A stretch of DNA of 64,000 bases from assembly GCF_009799925.1 (NCBI RefSeq), contig NZ_WELK01000002.1, positions 434,001-498,000 of the forward strand, written 5' to 3'. Positions 49,186-58,243 of this stretch are shown piece after piece. Numbering within the stretch: position 1 is the stretch's first letter; the number at the start of each line of letters is the position of its first letter. The stretch is from Pseudomonas sp. R-28-1W-6. GTDB taxonomy: Bacteria > Pseudomonadota > Gammaproteobacteria > Pseudomonadales > Pseudomonadaceae. Made by a program: the position numbers and the translations under genes. The notes below the pieces were generated by a model, which was given only the letters and a program-made list of their open reading frames with translations, did not search any database and was not told the DNA's origin.

Positions 49186-51216
49186 TCAGACGCGAAACGC
49201 GCTGATCAGCTCCTTGAGGCGGCCGACCTGGTCGGACAGCTGGCGGCTGGCCTGTTCGGTCTGCACCGCGCCTTCGGCCGTGCGCTCGCCGGCCTGGTTG
49301 ATCTCGACGATGTTCATGTCGATATCGTGGGCCACCGCGGTCTGCTGCTCGGCGGCGGCGGCGATCTGCTGGTTCTGGTCGACGATCATGCCCACCGCGC
49401 CGAGGATGTTCTCCAGCGCCTGCTGCACGTTGGCCGACTGGCTGACGGTGCTTTCGACCATCTGGTGGCTGCCGTTCATGGCGGTCACCGTGGCGCCGAC
49501 CCCGCTCTGCAGGCGGCCGATCATCTGCTCGATCTCTTCGGTGGACTGGTGGGTGCGCTTGGCCAGGTTGCGCACCTCGTCGGCCACCACCGCGAAGCCG
49601 CGGCCCTGCTCGCCGGCGCGCGCCGCCTCGATGGCCGCGTTGAGCGCCAGCAGGTTGGTCTGCCCGGCGATGCCCTTGATCACTTCCAGCACCTGGCTGA
49701 TCGAGGCGCTGTCGGCGGCCAGCTGGTTGATCACGCTCACCGACTTCTCGATCTCGCTGGCCAGCAGCTGGATGCTGCCGACCTGGGACTCGACCATGCC
49801 GCGGCCGCTGACGGTTTCCTGGTTGACGCTGTGCGCGCTGTCCACCGCGGCGGCGGCGCTGCGTGCGACCTCCTGGGCGGTGGCGGACATCTGGTTCATC
49901 GCTGTGGCCACCTGCTCAATCTGCCCGCGCTGGGCGCTGACCGCCTGGCTGCTCTCGCCGGAGACCAGCTCGACGCGATCGGCCTGGCGCTCGACTTCGG
50001 TCACGGTCTGGCCGACCAGCTCGATCAGGTCGCGGATCTTCGCCACGGTGCCGTTGAACACCTGGCCCAGCTCGCCCAGCTCGTCCTGGCTCTTGACGCT
50101 GACCCTGACCGTCATGTCGCCGGCGGCGACCTGGCCCAGGGTCTGGCCAAAGCCCTTCAGGGTGGTGCGGGTGGACACGTAGAAGCCGCCATACAGGTAG
50201 CCGATCAGCAGGAACACCAGCACCAGCGCCACCACCAGCAGGATCATCTGCACACGCTTGGCGGCCAGGCGCTCGCTCAGTTCCTCATCGAGGAAGCCCA
50301 GCACCGCATCGTCGAGCACATAGGTCTTGTCGATGCTGCCGCTCATCCGGTCGAAGAAGCCCTGCCACGGCGCGTCCAGGGTATCGGCCATGAGGATCTG
50401 CTCTTCCAGCAGGCTGCCGCCCTCGGTCAGGCTGCTGCGGCTGGCTTCGGCCAGCGCGGTCAGCTGCTTCTGTGCCAGGGCGTTGCCCTGCAGGGCGTTC
50501 TGGATCTTGAAGCCGTATTCGGCGTGCAGCTTTTCCAGCTCCAGCAGCAGTTCGTCGAGCTTGGTGCTGTCGGAGGAGCCGAGGATGCCCTGGCCCAGGG
50601 AGTAGGAGCCCAGGGCGCGGCCCTTGCTCAGGGCCTTGGTCACCGGCGGGGTGACCGTGGTCAGCAGCTCGGTCATCTGCCGCACCGTCAGCTCGCCGTC
50701 CTGGCTGAGGCCAGACTGGCTGGCGACGAACTTGATGAACACCTCGGCATTGTCCAGCGCCTTGACCCCCAGGCCGGCCTTGCTGCGCTGCGAAGACTCC
50801 TGCTTGAGCGCATCGAGGGCGGCCTTGATGGCGTCACGCTGGATGTTGAATTCTTCGATCTTCTGCGCGTCGCTGCTGCTCGGCTGCAACTGCCCCAGGG
50901 TGGCATTGATGCTGGTTTCCAGTGCACCGATCTGCGCGACCAGCTTCTCCGACTCGCCGGACTGGCCGAGCACAGCATTGATCTCCAGCAGATCGTTGAG
51001 GCGCTCCAGCTCCTGACGCATCTTCAGGCTCTGCTTGAGCAGCTCGAGGCTTTGCAGTTCCGACCGGGTATCGACGAACTCGTGATAGGAGTCGCGCACT
51101 AGATAGAAATTGGTGATCAGCATGGGCAGGAAGAAAAGCACACTGATCAGGCTGAACTTCATGCCGAAGCTCAGGCGGTTCATCAGCGCAATGGCGGGAT
51201 ACAACACGCTATTCAC
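49186..51216 (-). CDS. Methyl-accepting chemotaxis protein
   Basis: 676 residues: TM1 (about 20-41), a long all-helical periplasmic sensor (about 42-322; bimodular length), TM2 (about 326-347), HAMP (to about 405) and the cytoplasmic signalling hairpin with the tip [20 protein letters not shown] and [10 protein letters not shown]. No C-terminal CheR/CheB pentapeptide is seen; it ends SAFRV. The sensor is of helical-bundle (HBM or 4HB-like) type; the ligand is unknown. The position next to ampE matches PA4520 in P. aeruginosa (recalled gene order). Confidence 0.94.
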   Translation of the reverse strand: MNSVLYPAIALMNRLSFGMKFSLISVLFFLPMLITNFYLVRDSYHEFVDTRSELQSLELLKQSLKMRQELERLNDLLEINAVLGQSGESEKLVAQIGALETSINATLGQLQPSSSDAQKIEEFNIQRDAIKAALDALKQESSQRSKAGLGVKALDNAEVFIKFVASQSGLSQDGELTVRQMTELLTTVTPPVTKALSKGRALGSYSLGQGILGSSDSTKLDELLLELEKLHAEYGFKIQNALQGNALAQKQLTALAEASRSSLTEGGSLLEEQILMADTLDAPWQGFFDRMSGSIDKTYVLDDAVLGFLDEELSERLAAKRVQMILLVVALVLVFLLIGYLYGGFYVSTRTTLKGFGQTLGQVAAGDMTVRVSVKSQDELGELGQVFNGTVAKIRDLIELVGQTVTEVERQADRVELVSGESSQAVSAQRGQIEQVATAMNQMSATAQEVARSAAAAVDSAHSVNQETVSGRGMVESQVGSIQLLASEIEKSVSVINQLAADSASISQVLEVIKGIAGQTNLLALNAAIEAARAGEQGRGFAVVADEVRNLAKRTHQSTEEIEQMIGRLQSGVGATVTAMNGSHQMVESTVSQSANVQQALENILGAVGMIVDQNQQIAAAAEQQTAVAHDIDMNIVEINQAGERTAEGAVQTEQASRQLSDQVGRLKELISAFRV

Positions 51217-51390
51217 TAAACGTCTCCTGTTGCCATTATTGTTGTATGCCGGTTGGGAGCAGACCGGCGCTGGAACGGCAAAATAGGGGTGTCACAGGTT
51301 TTCTCTCGGCGCCGTGCTCAGGCAAGCACATGCACCTCCTCAAGCTGTATACCGGATATCGACCTCAACCTCTGTAACTTAAGGTTAAGA

Positions 51391-52281
51391 ATGCGCACAC
51401 CTCTCCGCTTCGGCATTGACCTGGGTGGCACCAAGACGGAAATCATCGCCCTGCAAGGCTCCGACGAACGCTTGCGCCGGCGCCTGCCGACGCCCCAGGG
51501 CGACTACCAGGCAAGCCTGCAGACCATCGTGCGCCTGGTGCGTGAAGCCGAGCAGCAGCTGGGCGCCAGCGGCAGCGTGGGCATCGGCATTCCCGGCACC
51601 CGCTCGCCCGACCATGGGCGGATCAAGAACGCCAACTCGGTGTGCCTGATCGGCCAGGACCTGCAAGGCGACCTGGAACAGCTGCTGCAGCGCCCGGTGC
51701 GCCTGGCCAACGACGCCGACTGCTTCACCCTGTCGGAAGCCAGTGACGGTGCCGGCGCAGGGGCCGACAGCGTGTTCGGGGTGATCCTCGGCACCGGAGT
51801 GGGGGGCGGCATCGTGATTAACGGGCGCCTGCTCGGTGGGCCGAATGCCATCGCCGGCGAATGGGGGCACAACGCCCTGCCCTGGCGCAACCCGACCGAC
51901 GGTGCGGCGCGCTCATGCTACTGCGGCCTGGACGATTGCATCGAGACCTTTCTCAGCGGCCCCGGCTGGGCCGCACGCAGCGCCCTGGGGCTGGATGCGG
52001 CGCAACTGGCGGCCGCTGCCCAGGCTGGCGAAGCGGCCGCCCAGCTGGCGCTGCAGCGCTACTGCGACCAGCTGGCACGCGGCCTGGCCTCGGTAATCAA
52101 CCTGCTCGATCCGCACGTGATAGTGCTGGGCGGCGGCCTGTCGAATATCGCCGCGCTGTATGAGCAGGTGCCACCGCTACTGGTGCGCCACGTGTTCTCC
52201 GACCAGGTCAACACCCGCCTGTTGTCGGCTCGCCATGGCGACTCCAGCGGGGTGCGCGGCGCCGCCTGGCTGTGGCCGTAG
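51391..52281 (+). CDS. ROK family sugar kinase (probable fructokinase/N-acetylglucosamine-type)
   Basis: ATG 51391 follows AAGG; 296 residues. The phosphate-binding motif FGIDLGGTKTE opens the protein, GTGVGGGIVINGRLLGG and the sugar-binding EWGHN follow, and the ROK zinc motif is CYCGLDDCIETFLSGPG (about 170-186). The substrate among hexoses cannot be fixed by eye. It stands alone between the divergent chemoreceptor and the convergent ampE, 3 bp away from the ampE stop. Confidence 0.9.
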   Translation: MRTPLRFGIDLGGTKTEIIALQGSDERLRRRLPTPQGDYQASLQTIVRLVREAEQQLGASGSVGIGIPGTRSPDHGRIKNANSVCLIGQDLQGDLEQLLQRPVRLANDADCFTLSEASDGAGAGADSVFGVILGTGVGGGIVINGRLLGGPNAIAGEWGHNALPWRNPTDGAARSCYCGLDDCIETFLSGPGWAARSALGLDAAQLAAAAQAGEAAAQLALQRYCDQLARGLASVINLLDPHVIVLGGGLSNIAALYEQVPPLLVRHVFSDQVNTRLLSARHGDSSGVRGAAWLWP

Positions 52282-52284
52282 CAT

Positions 52285-53115
52285 TCAGAGCAGAAGAATC
52301 CACACGGCGAAGGCGGCATACCAGAGCACGGCCGACCGCACCAGCAGCTGCCACAGCTCATCCAGACTGCTGACCCCGGGCTCGCCCACCTGCGGCTCGG
52401 GCAGCTCGCTGGCGGCACGCCCGGCATTGACCAGCAACTGCGTCGCCGGAATGTCCCAGCCGAGCAGGTCGTGCAGCACCGCACGGCTGACCGCAGCAAA
52501 GTTGCCGACCAGGGCGAAGCTGGCCGCCAGCACCCGCACCGGCAACCAGTCCAGGCCATGGCGCAACTGCGCGGCCCGCTCGGCCAGCGGCGCAGTCGCG
52601 GCATGTTCGCTGGTCAGCGCCAGCAGGCGGTAGGCCAGCGGCACCAGCGGGCCGAGCAGCGCGTACCAGAAGATCACCGCAAAGAAGCCCTGATAGGCCT
52701 GCCACAGCTCATAGCCCTGCACCCGCAGCAACAGCTCGGCCTCGCCATCGGCCTCGAGGCCGAGGTCACGCTCGGCCACATGCAGCGCCGCCTGGTCATC
52801 GCCACGCCGCCAGGCATCGCGAAACGGCCCCAGCGCCGCCAGCACATCGCCACGCCCCAGGCAGTAGATCACCACCAGCAGATGCACCGGCAAGGCCAGC
52901 CAGCCATAGGCCAGCGGCTCCAGCACCAGCAGCAGCCCCCCGAGCAGCAGCACCGGCAGCAGCACCAGCAGCGCCAGCTGCAACCATGGCGAGGCATCCG
53001 CCCGCGCCTCGGCCCGGGCCAGTTGGCGCAACCACAGGCCATCGCGCTGGATACGCCGACGCCCGGCAGAAAACTTCTCCACCCAGAGCACCAGCAACAG
53101 CACCAGAAAGTTCAT
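52285..53115 (-). CDS. ampE: AmpE, membrane protein of the ampDE operon
   Basis: 276 residues with about four membrane segments (1-12, 45-85, 140-165, 255-275) and family blocks VEKFSAGRRRIQRDGLW, GWLALPVHLLVVIYCLGRGD and VQGYELWQAYQGFFAVIFWY. Its ATG follows the ampD stop directly, so the two are translationally coupled. The role in beta-lactamase regulation is minor or unclear; a CobD/CbiB-like fold is the family relation. Confidence 0.93.
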   Translation of the reverse strand: MNFLVLLLVLWVEKFSAGRRRIQRDGLWLRQLARAEARADASPWLQLALLVLLPVLLLGGLLLVLEPLAYGWLALPVHLLVVIYCLGRGDVLAALGPFRDAWRRGDDQAALHVAERDLGLEADGEAELLLRVQGYELWQAYQGFFAVIFWYALLGPLVPLAYRLLALTSEHAATAPLAERAAQLRHGLDWLPVRVLAASFALVGNFAAVSRAVLHDLLGWDIPATQLLVNAGRAASELPEPQVGEPGVSSLDELWQLLVRSAVLWYAAFAVWILLL

Positions 53116-53676
53116 CTACCGCTCTCCTTGATCCAGCAGGGCCGCGCGCAGGCGTGACCAGTCGAAATACGGGCCCGGGTCGGTCTTGCGGCCCGGGGCG
53201 ATATCGCTGTGCCCACAGATCCGCGCCACGCTGAGCGCCGGGTAGGCCTGCAGCAACTGGCGGCTCAGGTCGACCAGCGCCGCATACTGGGCCTCGCTGA
53301 ACGGCAAGTCATCGGTGCCCTCCAGCTCGATGCCCAGGGAAAAATCATTGCAGCCCTCGCGCCCCTCGAAGCTGGAGACCCCGGCATGCCAGGCCCGCTC
53401 GTTGCAGGAGACAAACTGGGTGACGCCCCCGTCACGCTCGATCAGGAAATGCGCGGACACCTGCAGATGGGCGATGCCGGCGTAGTAGGCGTGCTCGTCA
53501 AGCGGCAGGCAGTTCTGGAAGAACTGCTGCACCTTGCCCGTACCAAACTGCCCGGGCGGCAGGCTGATGTTATGGATCACCAGCAGGGAAACCTCCCCCA
53601 GCGGGCGCGCATTGCAATTCGGCGAGGGGCAGTGCTGCACACCGGCACACCAGCCGCTGACGGGGTCCAACTGCAT
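53116..53676 (-). CDS. ampD: N-acetyl-anhydromuramyl-L-alanine amidase AmpD
   Basis: Cytoplasmic zinc amidase of cell-wall recycling; its loss derepresses AmpC beta-lactamase in Pseudomonas. Start at ATG 53676 with AAGGAG upstream; 186 residues. Zinc ligands fit His 35 (LLVIHNISLPPG), His 156 (ICGHSDIAPGRKTDPG) and Asp 166, and Glu near 118 (LGIELEGTDD) is the catalytic-site acid. No signal peptide, as expected for AmpD and unlike AmpDh2/3. Confidence 0.95.
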   Translation of the reverse strand: MQLDPVSGWCAGVQHCPSPNCNARPLGEVSLLVIHNISLPPGQFGTGKVQQFFQNCLPLDEHAYYAGIAHLQVSAHFLIERDGGVTQFVSCNERAWHAGVSSFEGREGCNDFSLGIELEGTDDLPFSEAQYAALVDLSRQLLQAYPALSVARICGHSDIAPGRKTDPGPYFDWSRLRAALLDQGER

Positions 53677-53750
53677 AGGGGCTCCTTGAACAGTCCCGCC
53701 ACTGTAGCAGATAGCCGGCCGCGCCTCAGGGCCTGCGCGGTTCGCACAAA

Positions 53751-53782
53751 CGACAACGCCCGGCACGAGCCGGGCGTTGTCG
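53751..53782. terminator. Perfect 14-bp hairpin after the DUF1631 gene
   Basis: CGACAACGCCCGGC, loop ACGA, exact complement. It ends the DUF1631 transcript and separates it from ampD. No long T-run. Confidence 0.75.
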
Positions 53783-53796
53783 GGCCAAGCGGAAGG

Positions 53797-56112
53797 TCAG
53801 GCGCCCTTGAGCTTGCGCAGGTTGCCGATCACCGACTCCAGGGCCCGATCGAACAGCAGGGCATCGTCCAGCATGCGGATCGCCGCACGGCGGAACTCCA
53901 CGGCCAGGCCCATGCGCGTCTTCTCCAGTACCTTCATGCCGGTGCGGTTGACGAAGATGTATTTGCCGGTCGGCTTGATGATGGCCGCCAGCTTGCAGCG
54001 CAGCTTGTGCTCCTCGTCTTCCATGATCTCCACCCAGCTGCCGACGCGCAGGCTATCGACCTGCAGCAGGGTTTCGTCGTCATCGGGCAGATTGATCTCG
54101 GGCTCGCGCTCACGCGACTCGCCCGGCGCCAGCAGGACGATTTCCTCGACCACCTCGACCATGGCTGGCGCCGCCAACTCGGGCTCGGCAGCCGGAAGCT
54201 CGAGCAGTGCCTCGAGATCGTCCGGCAGCTCATCCCCGGCCTCTTCACCCAGAGGCGCCGCAAGCATTTCAGGCTCGACAGGTGCGCGTGTGAAACGCTG
54301 GAAGGCCTGCACATGCACGGACTCCAGCTGGCTGAAGAACTCGCTGGTGACGAACGGATCGATCGCAGCCCCCGCCAGCCCCTCGCGCAGGGCCTTGAGC
54401 AGGTCCGGGACCAGCTCCAGCAGACGCTGGCGGTCTTCCGGCTCCTCGTGCGGCTCGACGCTCCAGACCAGGTCGTCCATCACCGCCAGCGCCGCCTGCC
54501 ACTCGGCAGACTCGACACCGTGTTTCAGGCAGCTCAGCTGCAACACCTTGCTCCAGCCTTCCCGCAGCAGGAGCACCACCACCTCGGGCAGGGTCTTGCC
54601 CAGCAGGCGAGCATTCAGCGCCTGCTCGACCTGCTGGCGCGCCAGCTCGGCCCTGGCCCGGCCCTCCTCGGCATCGCGGGTGCGCTGTTCGAGCAGCTCG
54701 CTGCGGCGCCGTTCATCGCCGGTGAAGGCGAGGAACTCAGCGAGCAGGTCGGCGAAAATGCTTGGATCGTCGGTGAAGTCATTGAGCAGGCGCTGGACCA
54801 CCTGCTCGATGCGCTGAAACAGGCTGTCGCGCCGGGCATCGTCCTGGGTGCTCCAGCCCAGCGCCGCCGAGGCGATCTCGTTGAGCAGGCGCCTGGCCGG
54901 GTGGCTGCCACGGCTGAAGAAGGTCTTGTCCAGCACCGCGACCTTGAGCATGGGGATCTGCAGGCGGCCGATCAGCGCCTTGAGCGAATCCGGCAGGGTA
55001 CGGTCGTCCAGGATGAACTCGAACAGCATGGACACCAGGTTGATCACATCCTCATCGACCTCACCGACCACGCGCGCCTTGCCGCTTTTGGCACTGGCGC
55101 GGGTCAGCAACAGTTCCAGCTGGTTGCGCAGGTCGAAGTCATCGGCGGCCGGTGCCCCATCGGCCGGCAGGCGCTGCTGCATATGCGAGAGCAGACGCAT
55201 CAGATCGTTGCTGGAAATCGGCAGCGCATCGGCCGGCACCGCACGACGCGGCGCGGCCGCAGTCCCGCGCACATGGGAGAGCAGCTCCTGCAGCGCGCCG
55301 AAGACCTCCTGCACGCCTTCATCGGCGAAAGCGGCTGCACCGTCACTCGTCGCCGCCTCCCGGGCGACCCGATTGCCCGGCGTCTCGCGGCCCGGTGCAT
55401 GGCGTCGGACCGGCAGTGCGGACTTCAGCTCCGGCAACACGCCGGCCTCGACCAGTTGCTGGTTGGCCGCGGCATACAACTGGTCGAGATCGGCCAGCAC
55501 ATACTTCTCGAAGAGTTTGAGCACGATCAGCTTGACGCGAATCTCCACGCCAAGCCCGGCACAGGCGGCCATGAACTGCTCGCAGAGGGCACGCGGCCCC
55601 AGCGGATTGCTCTTGTCATCGAGCTTCTGGCTGACGATGGCGTTGCAGCGGGTGGTCAAGTGGCCCAGCGCCACCCCGTCGCGGCTGATCACCCGCGCCA
55701 CCATGGCATCCAGGGCAACCGCCTCCTCGAGCACATCGTCCTGTACCAGCGAGAGGCTCTCGAAGGACACGCCGCTCAGCTGCGGGGCCTGGCCGACCTG
55801 GTACTGGCTGACGACCGCGAAGCTCTCGAAGACCTTCTGCAGGAAGCTCCGCTCGATCGTCTTGCGCTTGAGGCGCAGATCGCGCATGGCTTCGAAGAAG
55901 GCATTCTGCTCGGCATTGCTCGCCGCCCGGTCGGCCATGTCGAACAGCGTGTCGTCGGCATTGTCGAACAGTGCCTGCAGCGCCTGCCTGAGCTGCTGCG
56001 CAGCCTTGTCGCGCACCTGGATCAGGGCCACGGGAAGTCTTCCTGCCTGCGAAGTTGGCGAATGCTCAGGGGCGACCCTGTTCAGGTGCACCACTTTCGC
56101 GTCGGTCTGCAT
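53797..56112 (-). CDS. DUF1631 family protein
   Basis: Start at ATG 56112 (MQTDAKVVHLNRVAPEHSPT) with GGGAG 7 nt upstream; 771 residues, full family length. Mainly helical with no signal or membrane segment, so cytoplasmic; the C-terminal part (about 655-771, RVGSWVEIMEDEEHKLRCKL and IFVNRTGMKVLEKTR) looks like a PilZ-type or small beta domain, often seen in this family. Function is not established; old 'thymidine phosphorylase' labels for the P. aeruginosa equivalent are not supported by any motif here. Divergent from nadC. Confidence 0.88.
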   Translation of the reverse strand: MQTDAKVVHLNRVAPEHSPTSQAGRLPVALIQVRDKAAQQLRQALQALFDNADDTLFDMADRAASNAEQNAFFEAMRDLRLKRKTIERSFLQKVFESFAVVSQYQVGQAPQLSGVSFESLSLVQDDVLEEAVALDAMVARVISRDGVALGHLTTRCNAIVSQKLDDKSNPLGPRALCEQFMAACAGLGVEIRVKLIVLKLFEKYVLADLDQLYAAANQQLVEAGVLPELKSALPVRRHAPGRETPGNRVAREAATSDGAAAFADEGVQEVFGALQELLSHVRGTAAAPRRAVPADALPISSNDLMRLLSHMQQRLPADGAPAADDFDLRNQLELLLTRASAKSGKARVVGEVDEDVINLVSMLFEFILDDRTLPDSLKALIGRLQIPMLKVAVLDKTFFSRGSHPARRLLNEIASAALGWSTQDDARRDSLFQRIEQVVQRLLNDFTDDPSIFADLLAEFLAFTGDERRRSELLEQRTRDAEEGRARAELARQQVEQALNARLLGKTLPEVVVLLLREGWSKVLQLSCLKHGVESAEWQAALAVMDDLVWSVEPHEEPEDRQRLLELVPDLLKALREGLAGAAIDPFVTSEFFSQLESVHVQAFQRFTRAPVEPEMLAAPLGEEAGDELPDDLEALLELPAAEPELAAPAMVEVVEEIVLLAPGESREREPEINLPDDDETLLQVDSLRVGSWVEIMEDEEHKLRCKLAAIIKPTGKYIFVNRTGMKVLEKTRMGLAVEFRRAAIRMLDDALLFDRALESVIGNLRKLKGA

Positions 56113-56197
56113 TACGAGTCTCCCGCAGGAGCCAGATCGGGCGGCCTGCAAACAATCAACGGGCGTCACTTTCGCGCCAATTACACGGCGTCAAAAA

Positions 56198-56217
56198 TTA
56201 TGACAACTATCATTATG
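56198..56217 (-). promoter_or_regulatory. Fur-box-like sequence upstream of the DUF1631 gene
   Basis: On the minus strand ATAATGATAGTTGTCATA matches the 19-bp Fur consensus at about 13 of 18 positions, including nine in a row (ATAATGATA). It lies 86-105 bp before the DUF1631 ATG and about 205 bp from nadC. Iron control of either gene would be new. Confidence 0.35.
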
Positions 56218-56422
56218 TAGGGAGGGTTGCAGAATGACCAATTCTCCCCCGCTGCAGACATGACCCAGATCACAGCCCGCACAAGACAAAGCCACGAATG
56301 GTCGGCAACTGTCGAGTGACACACCTTATCGGCCTGCTAGAAAGAGCGCAGATTCCCCGCCACCCACCTGCACCAGCCGTCGGCTATCTCTATAATCGCG
56401 CCATCCGACAGCGGAGGCAGCC

Positions 56423-57271
56423 ATGCCCAACCTTACCCTTGCCGAGCTCGGCACCGAGATCCAGGCCAATGTCCGTTGCGCCCTGCACGAAGACATCGGC
56501 AGTGGCGACATTACCGCCCAGCTCATTCCCGCCGAACGCCAGGCCCGCGCCACCATCATCACCCGCGAGAACGCGGTGATCGCCGGCACCGCCTGGGTCG
56601 ACGAGGTGTTCCGCCAGCTGGATTCGCGCGTGCGCGTGCACTGGCAGGTCGCCGACGGCGAACGCGCCAGCGCCAATCAGGCACTGTTCCATCTAGAGGG
56701 CCCGGCACGCGCCCTGCTCAGCGGCGAACGCAGCGCTCTGAACTTCCTGCAAAGCCTGTCCGCCGTCGCCACCCGCAGCCAGCACTTCGCCGACATGGTT
56801 CGTGACACTGCGGTCAAACTGCTCGACACCCGCAAGACCCTGCCTGGCCTGCGCCTGGCGCAGAAATACGCGGTCACCTGCGGCGGTTGCCACAACCACC
56901 GCATCGGCCTGTACGACGCCTTCCTGATCAAGGAAAACCACATCGCCGCCTGCGGCGGCATTGCCCAGGCCATCGCCAGCGCCCGGCAGATCGCCCCTGG
57001 CAAGCCGGTGGAGGTCGAAGTGGAAAGCCTGGCAGAGTTGCAGCAAGCCCTGGACGCCGGGGCCGACATCATCATGCTGGATGAACTGAGCCTGGACGAC
57101 ATGCGCACCGCCGTCAGCCTCACCGCCGGCCGCGCCAAGCTGGAAGCCTCCGGCGGCATCAACGAAAGCACCCTGCGCGCCATCGCCGAAACCGGCGTCG
57201 ACTACATCTCCATCGGCAGCCTGACCAAGGACATCAAGGCCATCGACCTGTCGATGCGCCTGACCCTGTAA
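56423..57271 (+). CDS. nadC: Nicotinate-nucleotide pyrophosphorylase (quinolinate phosphoribosyltransferase)
   Basis: Makes nicotinate mononucleotide from quinolinate and PRPP in de novo NAD synthesis. 282 residues; GGAGG precedes the ATG, and a TATAAT box lies at 56391. Hallmarks are [35 protein letters not shown] (substrate Arg/Lys), [20 protein letters not shown] and [11 protein letters not shown] with [10 protein letters not shown]. Monocistronic with its own terminator. Confidence 0.97.
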   Translation: MPNLTLAELGTEIQANVRCALHEDIGSGDITAQLIPAERQARATIITRENAVIAGTAWVDEVFRQLDSRVRVHWQVADGERASANQALFHLEGPARALLSGERSALNFLQSLSAVATRSQHFADMVRDTAVKLLDTRKTLPGLRLAQKYAVTCGGCHNHRIGLYDAFLIKENHIAACGGIAQAIASARQIAPGKPVEVEVESLAELQQALDAGADIIMLDELSLDDMRTAVSLTAGRAKLEASGGINESTLRAIAETGVDYISIGSLTKDIKAIDLSMRLTL

Positions 57272-57284
57272 AACCATCGCCCAC

Positions 57285-57314
57285 AAAAAAGCCCGCCTAT
57301 TGGCGGGCTTTTTT
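57285..57314. terminator. Terminator between nadC and tRNA-Thr
   Basis: A6-GCCCGCC, loop, GGCGGGC-T6: usable in both directions, ending nadC and the convergent tRNA-Thr transcript. Confidence 0.93.
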
Positions 57315-57319
57315 ATATG

Positions 57320-57395
57320 TGGTGCCGGAGACAGGAATCGAACCTGCGACCTTCGCGTTACGAGTGCGCTGCTCTACCAACTGAGCTACACCGGC
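57320..57395 (-). tRNA. tRNA-Thr (anticodon CGT)
   Basis: 76 nt read on the minus strand, from GCCGGTG to an encoded CCA. The D-arm (GCTC...GAGC), anticodon loop CTCGTAA, and T-arm GCAGG-TTCGATT-CCTGT are clear. It has three odd pairs: U6-U67 in the acceptor stem, and G27-A43 and A31-C39 in the anticodon stem. A tRNA-Thr beside pilA is a feature of the P. aeruginosa pilin locus. Confidence 0.92.
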
Positions 57396-57450
57396 AGCGG
57401 GCAGTAAACTAGCACCATGCGGAAAGGTATTCAATTGTAAGATCTGAAGC

Positions 57451-57480
57451 AAAAAAAGAGCCCCACCTAAGCGGGGCTCT
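57451..57480 (-). terminator. pilA terminator
   Basis: On the minus strand AGAGCCCC, 8-nt loop, GGGGCTCT followed by T7, about 95 bp after the pilA stop. Confidence 0.92.
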
Positions 57481-57573
57481 CTCAAATTACTAGCTCCAGG
57501 CCAGCTAAACTGAACAATCACGCTCCTCTATGTGAGACATGCTGCGCACCATAGCATTATGCCAAGACCACAA

Positions 57574-58011
57574 TTAACGGCAGTTTGCCGGCACGTGCTT
57601 GTCTTCACCAGCAGTAGTAGTGCACTGCCAAGTGATCGGATCCTCAGCATTCGCCTGGGTCGGGGTCAGAACAATAACCGGCTCAACAGTAGCACCAGTA
57701 CCCTCGGTGCCACCCATGGTCACAGTAATCACACCAGTGGCGTCAGTGATGGCGATGCTGCTGACATAATCAGTACCAGCAGCAGGGAAGGTGAAGCCGG
57801 TATTAGCAGCAGTTACGTTAGCAATGCCACCCAGCGAAGCAGCAGTTTCAGCAACAGCTGTTTTAGCTTCAGAAGACAAAACCATACCTTCAGTTACTTT
57901 CGAGCGAATGGTGTAGTCCTGATAGGCCGGAAGAGCGATGGCAGCCAGGATGCCGATGATGGCAACCACGATCATCAGTTCAATAAGGGTAAAGCCTTTT
58001 TGCGCTTTCAT
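57574..58011 (-). CDS. pilA: Type IV major pilin PilA
   Basis: Structural subunit of type IVa pili. Start at ATG 58011 ([16 protein letters not shown]) with GGAG 6 nt upstream; 145 residues. PilD cuts after Gly 6 and methylates Phe 7; Glu 11 is the conserved Glu5 of the mature pilin. The hydrophobic helix 7-30 is followed by a short globular domain with a C-terminal disulfide loop between Cys 130 and Cys 144 (15 residues). AT-richer than its neighbours, as variable pilin genes often are. No pilin accessory or glycosylation gene lies between it and tRNA-Thr. A sigma-54 promoter lies upstream. Confidence 0.96.
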   Translation of the reverse strand: MKAQKGFTLIELMIVVAIIGILAAIALPAYQDYTIRSKVTEGMVLSSEAKTAVAETAASLGGIANVTAANTGFTFPAAGTDYVSSIAITDATGVITVTMGGTEGTGATVEPVIVLTPTQANAEDPITWQCTTTAGEDKHVPANCR

Positions 58012-58067
58012 AAGCATCTCCATCGAGGAAGAAAAGTAGTCAGGCCACTCGACCTGCAGAGAATAAA

Positions 58068-58082
58068 GCAGCTTGCGTGCCA
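58068..58082 (-). promoter_or_regulatory. Sigma-54 (RpoN) promoter of pilA
   Basis: TGGCACGCAAGCTGC on the minus strand has GG and GC exactly 10 nt apart (-24/-12). The predicted start is near 58056, about 45 nt before the ATG. In P. aeruginosa pilA is driven by RpoN with PilR. Confidence 0.85.
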
Positions 58083-58243
58083 ACCCCAAAAAACCGCCGT
58101 ACGTAGCAGCCAATAGCACAACAGCACCAACACCCCACGCTTTTCCGGGACTTTGTGACGTTTTAGGTCACCCAAGGCCAGATGATTTGGCAGCCCCTCT
58201 CAACTAAGTTATAAGGCACAATTGCTCACTAATGCGCACCCCC

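Noticed and set aside
49165..51102. 645-codon open frame opposite the chemoreceptor
   Set aside because: Same kind of shadow; the minus-strand chemoreceptor has all the expected motifs.
53209..56220. Very long open frame (1003 codons) opposite the DUF1631 gene
   Set aside because: High-GC shadow: it mirrors the codons of DUF1631, has low-complexity His/Gln/Arg composition, no ribosome site and no recognisable domain.
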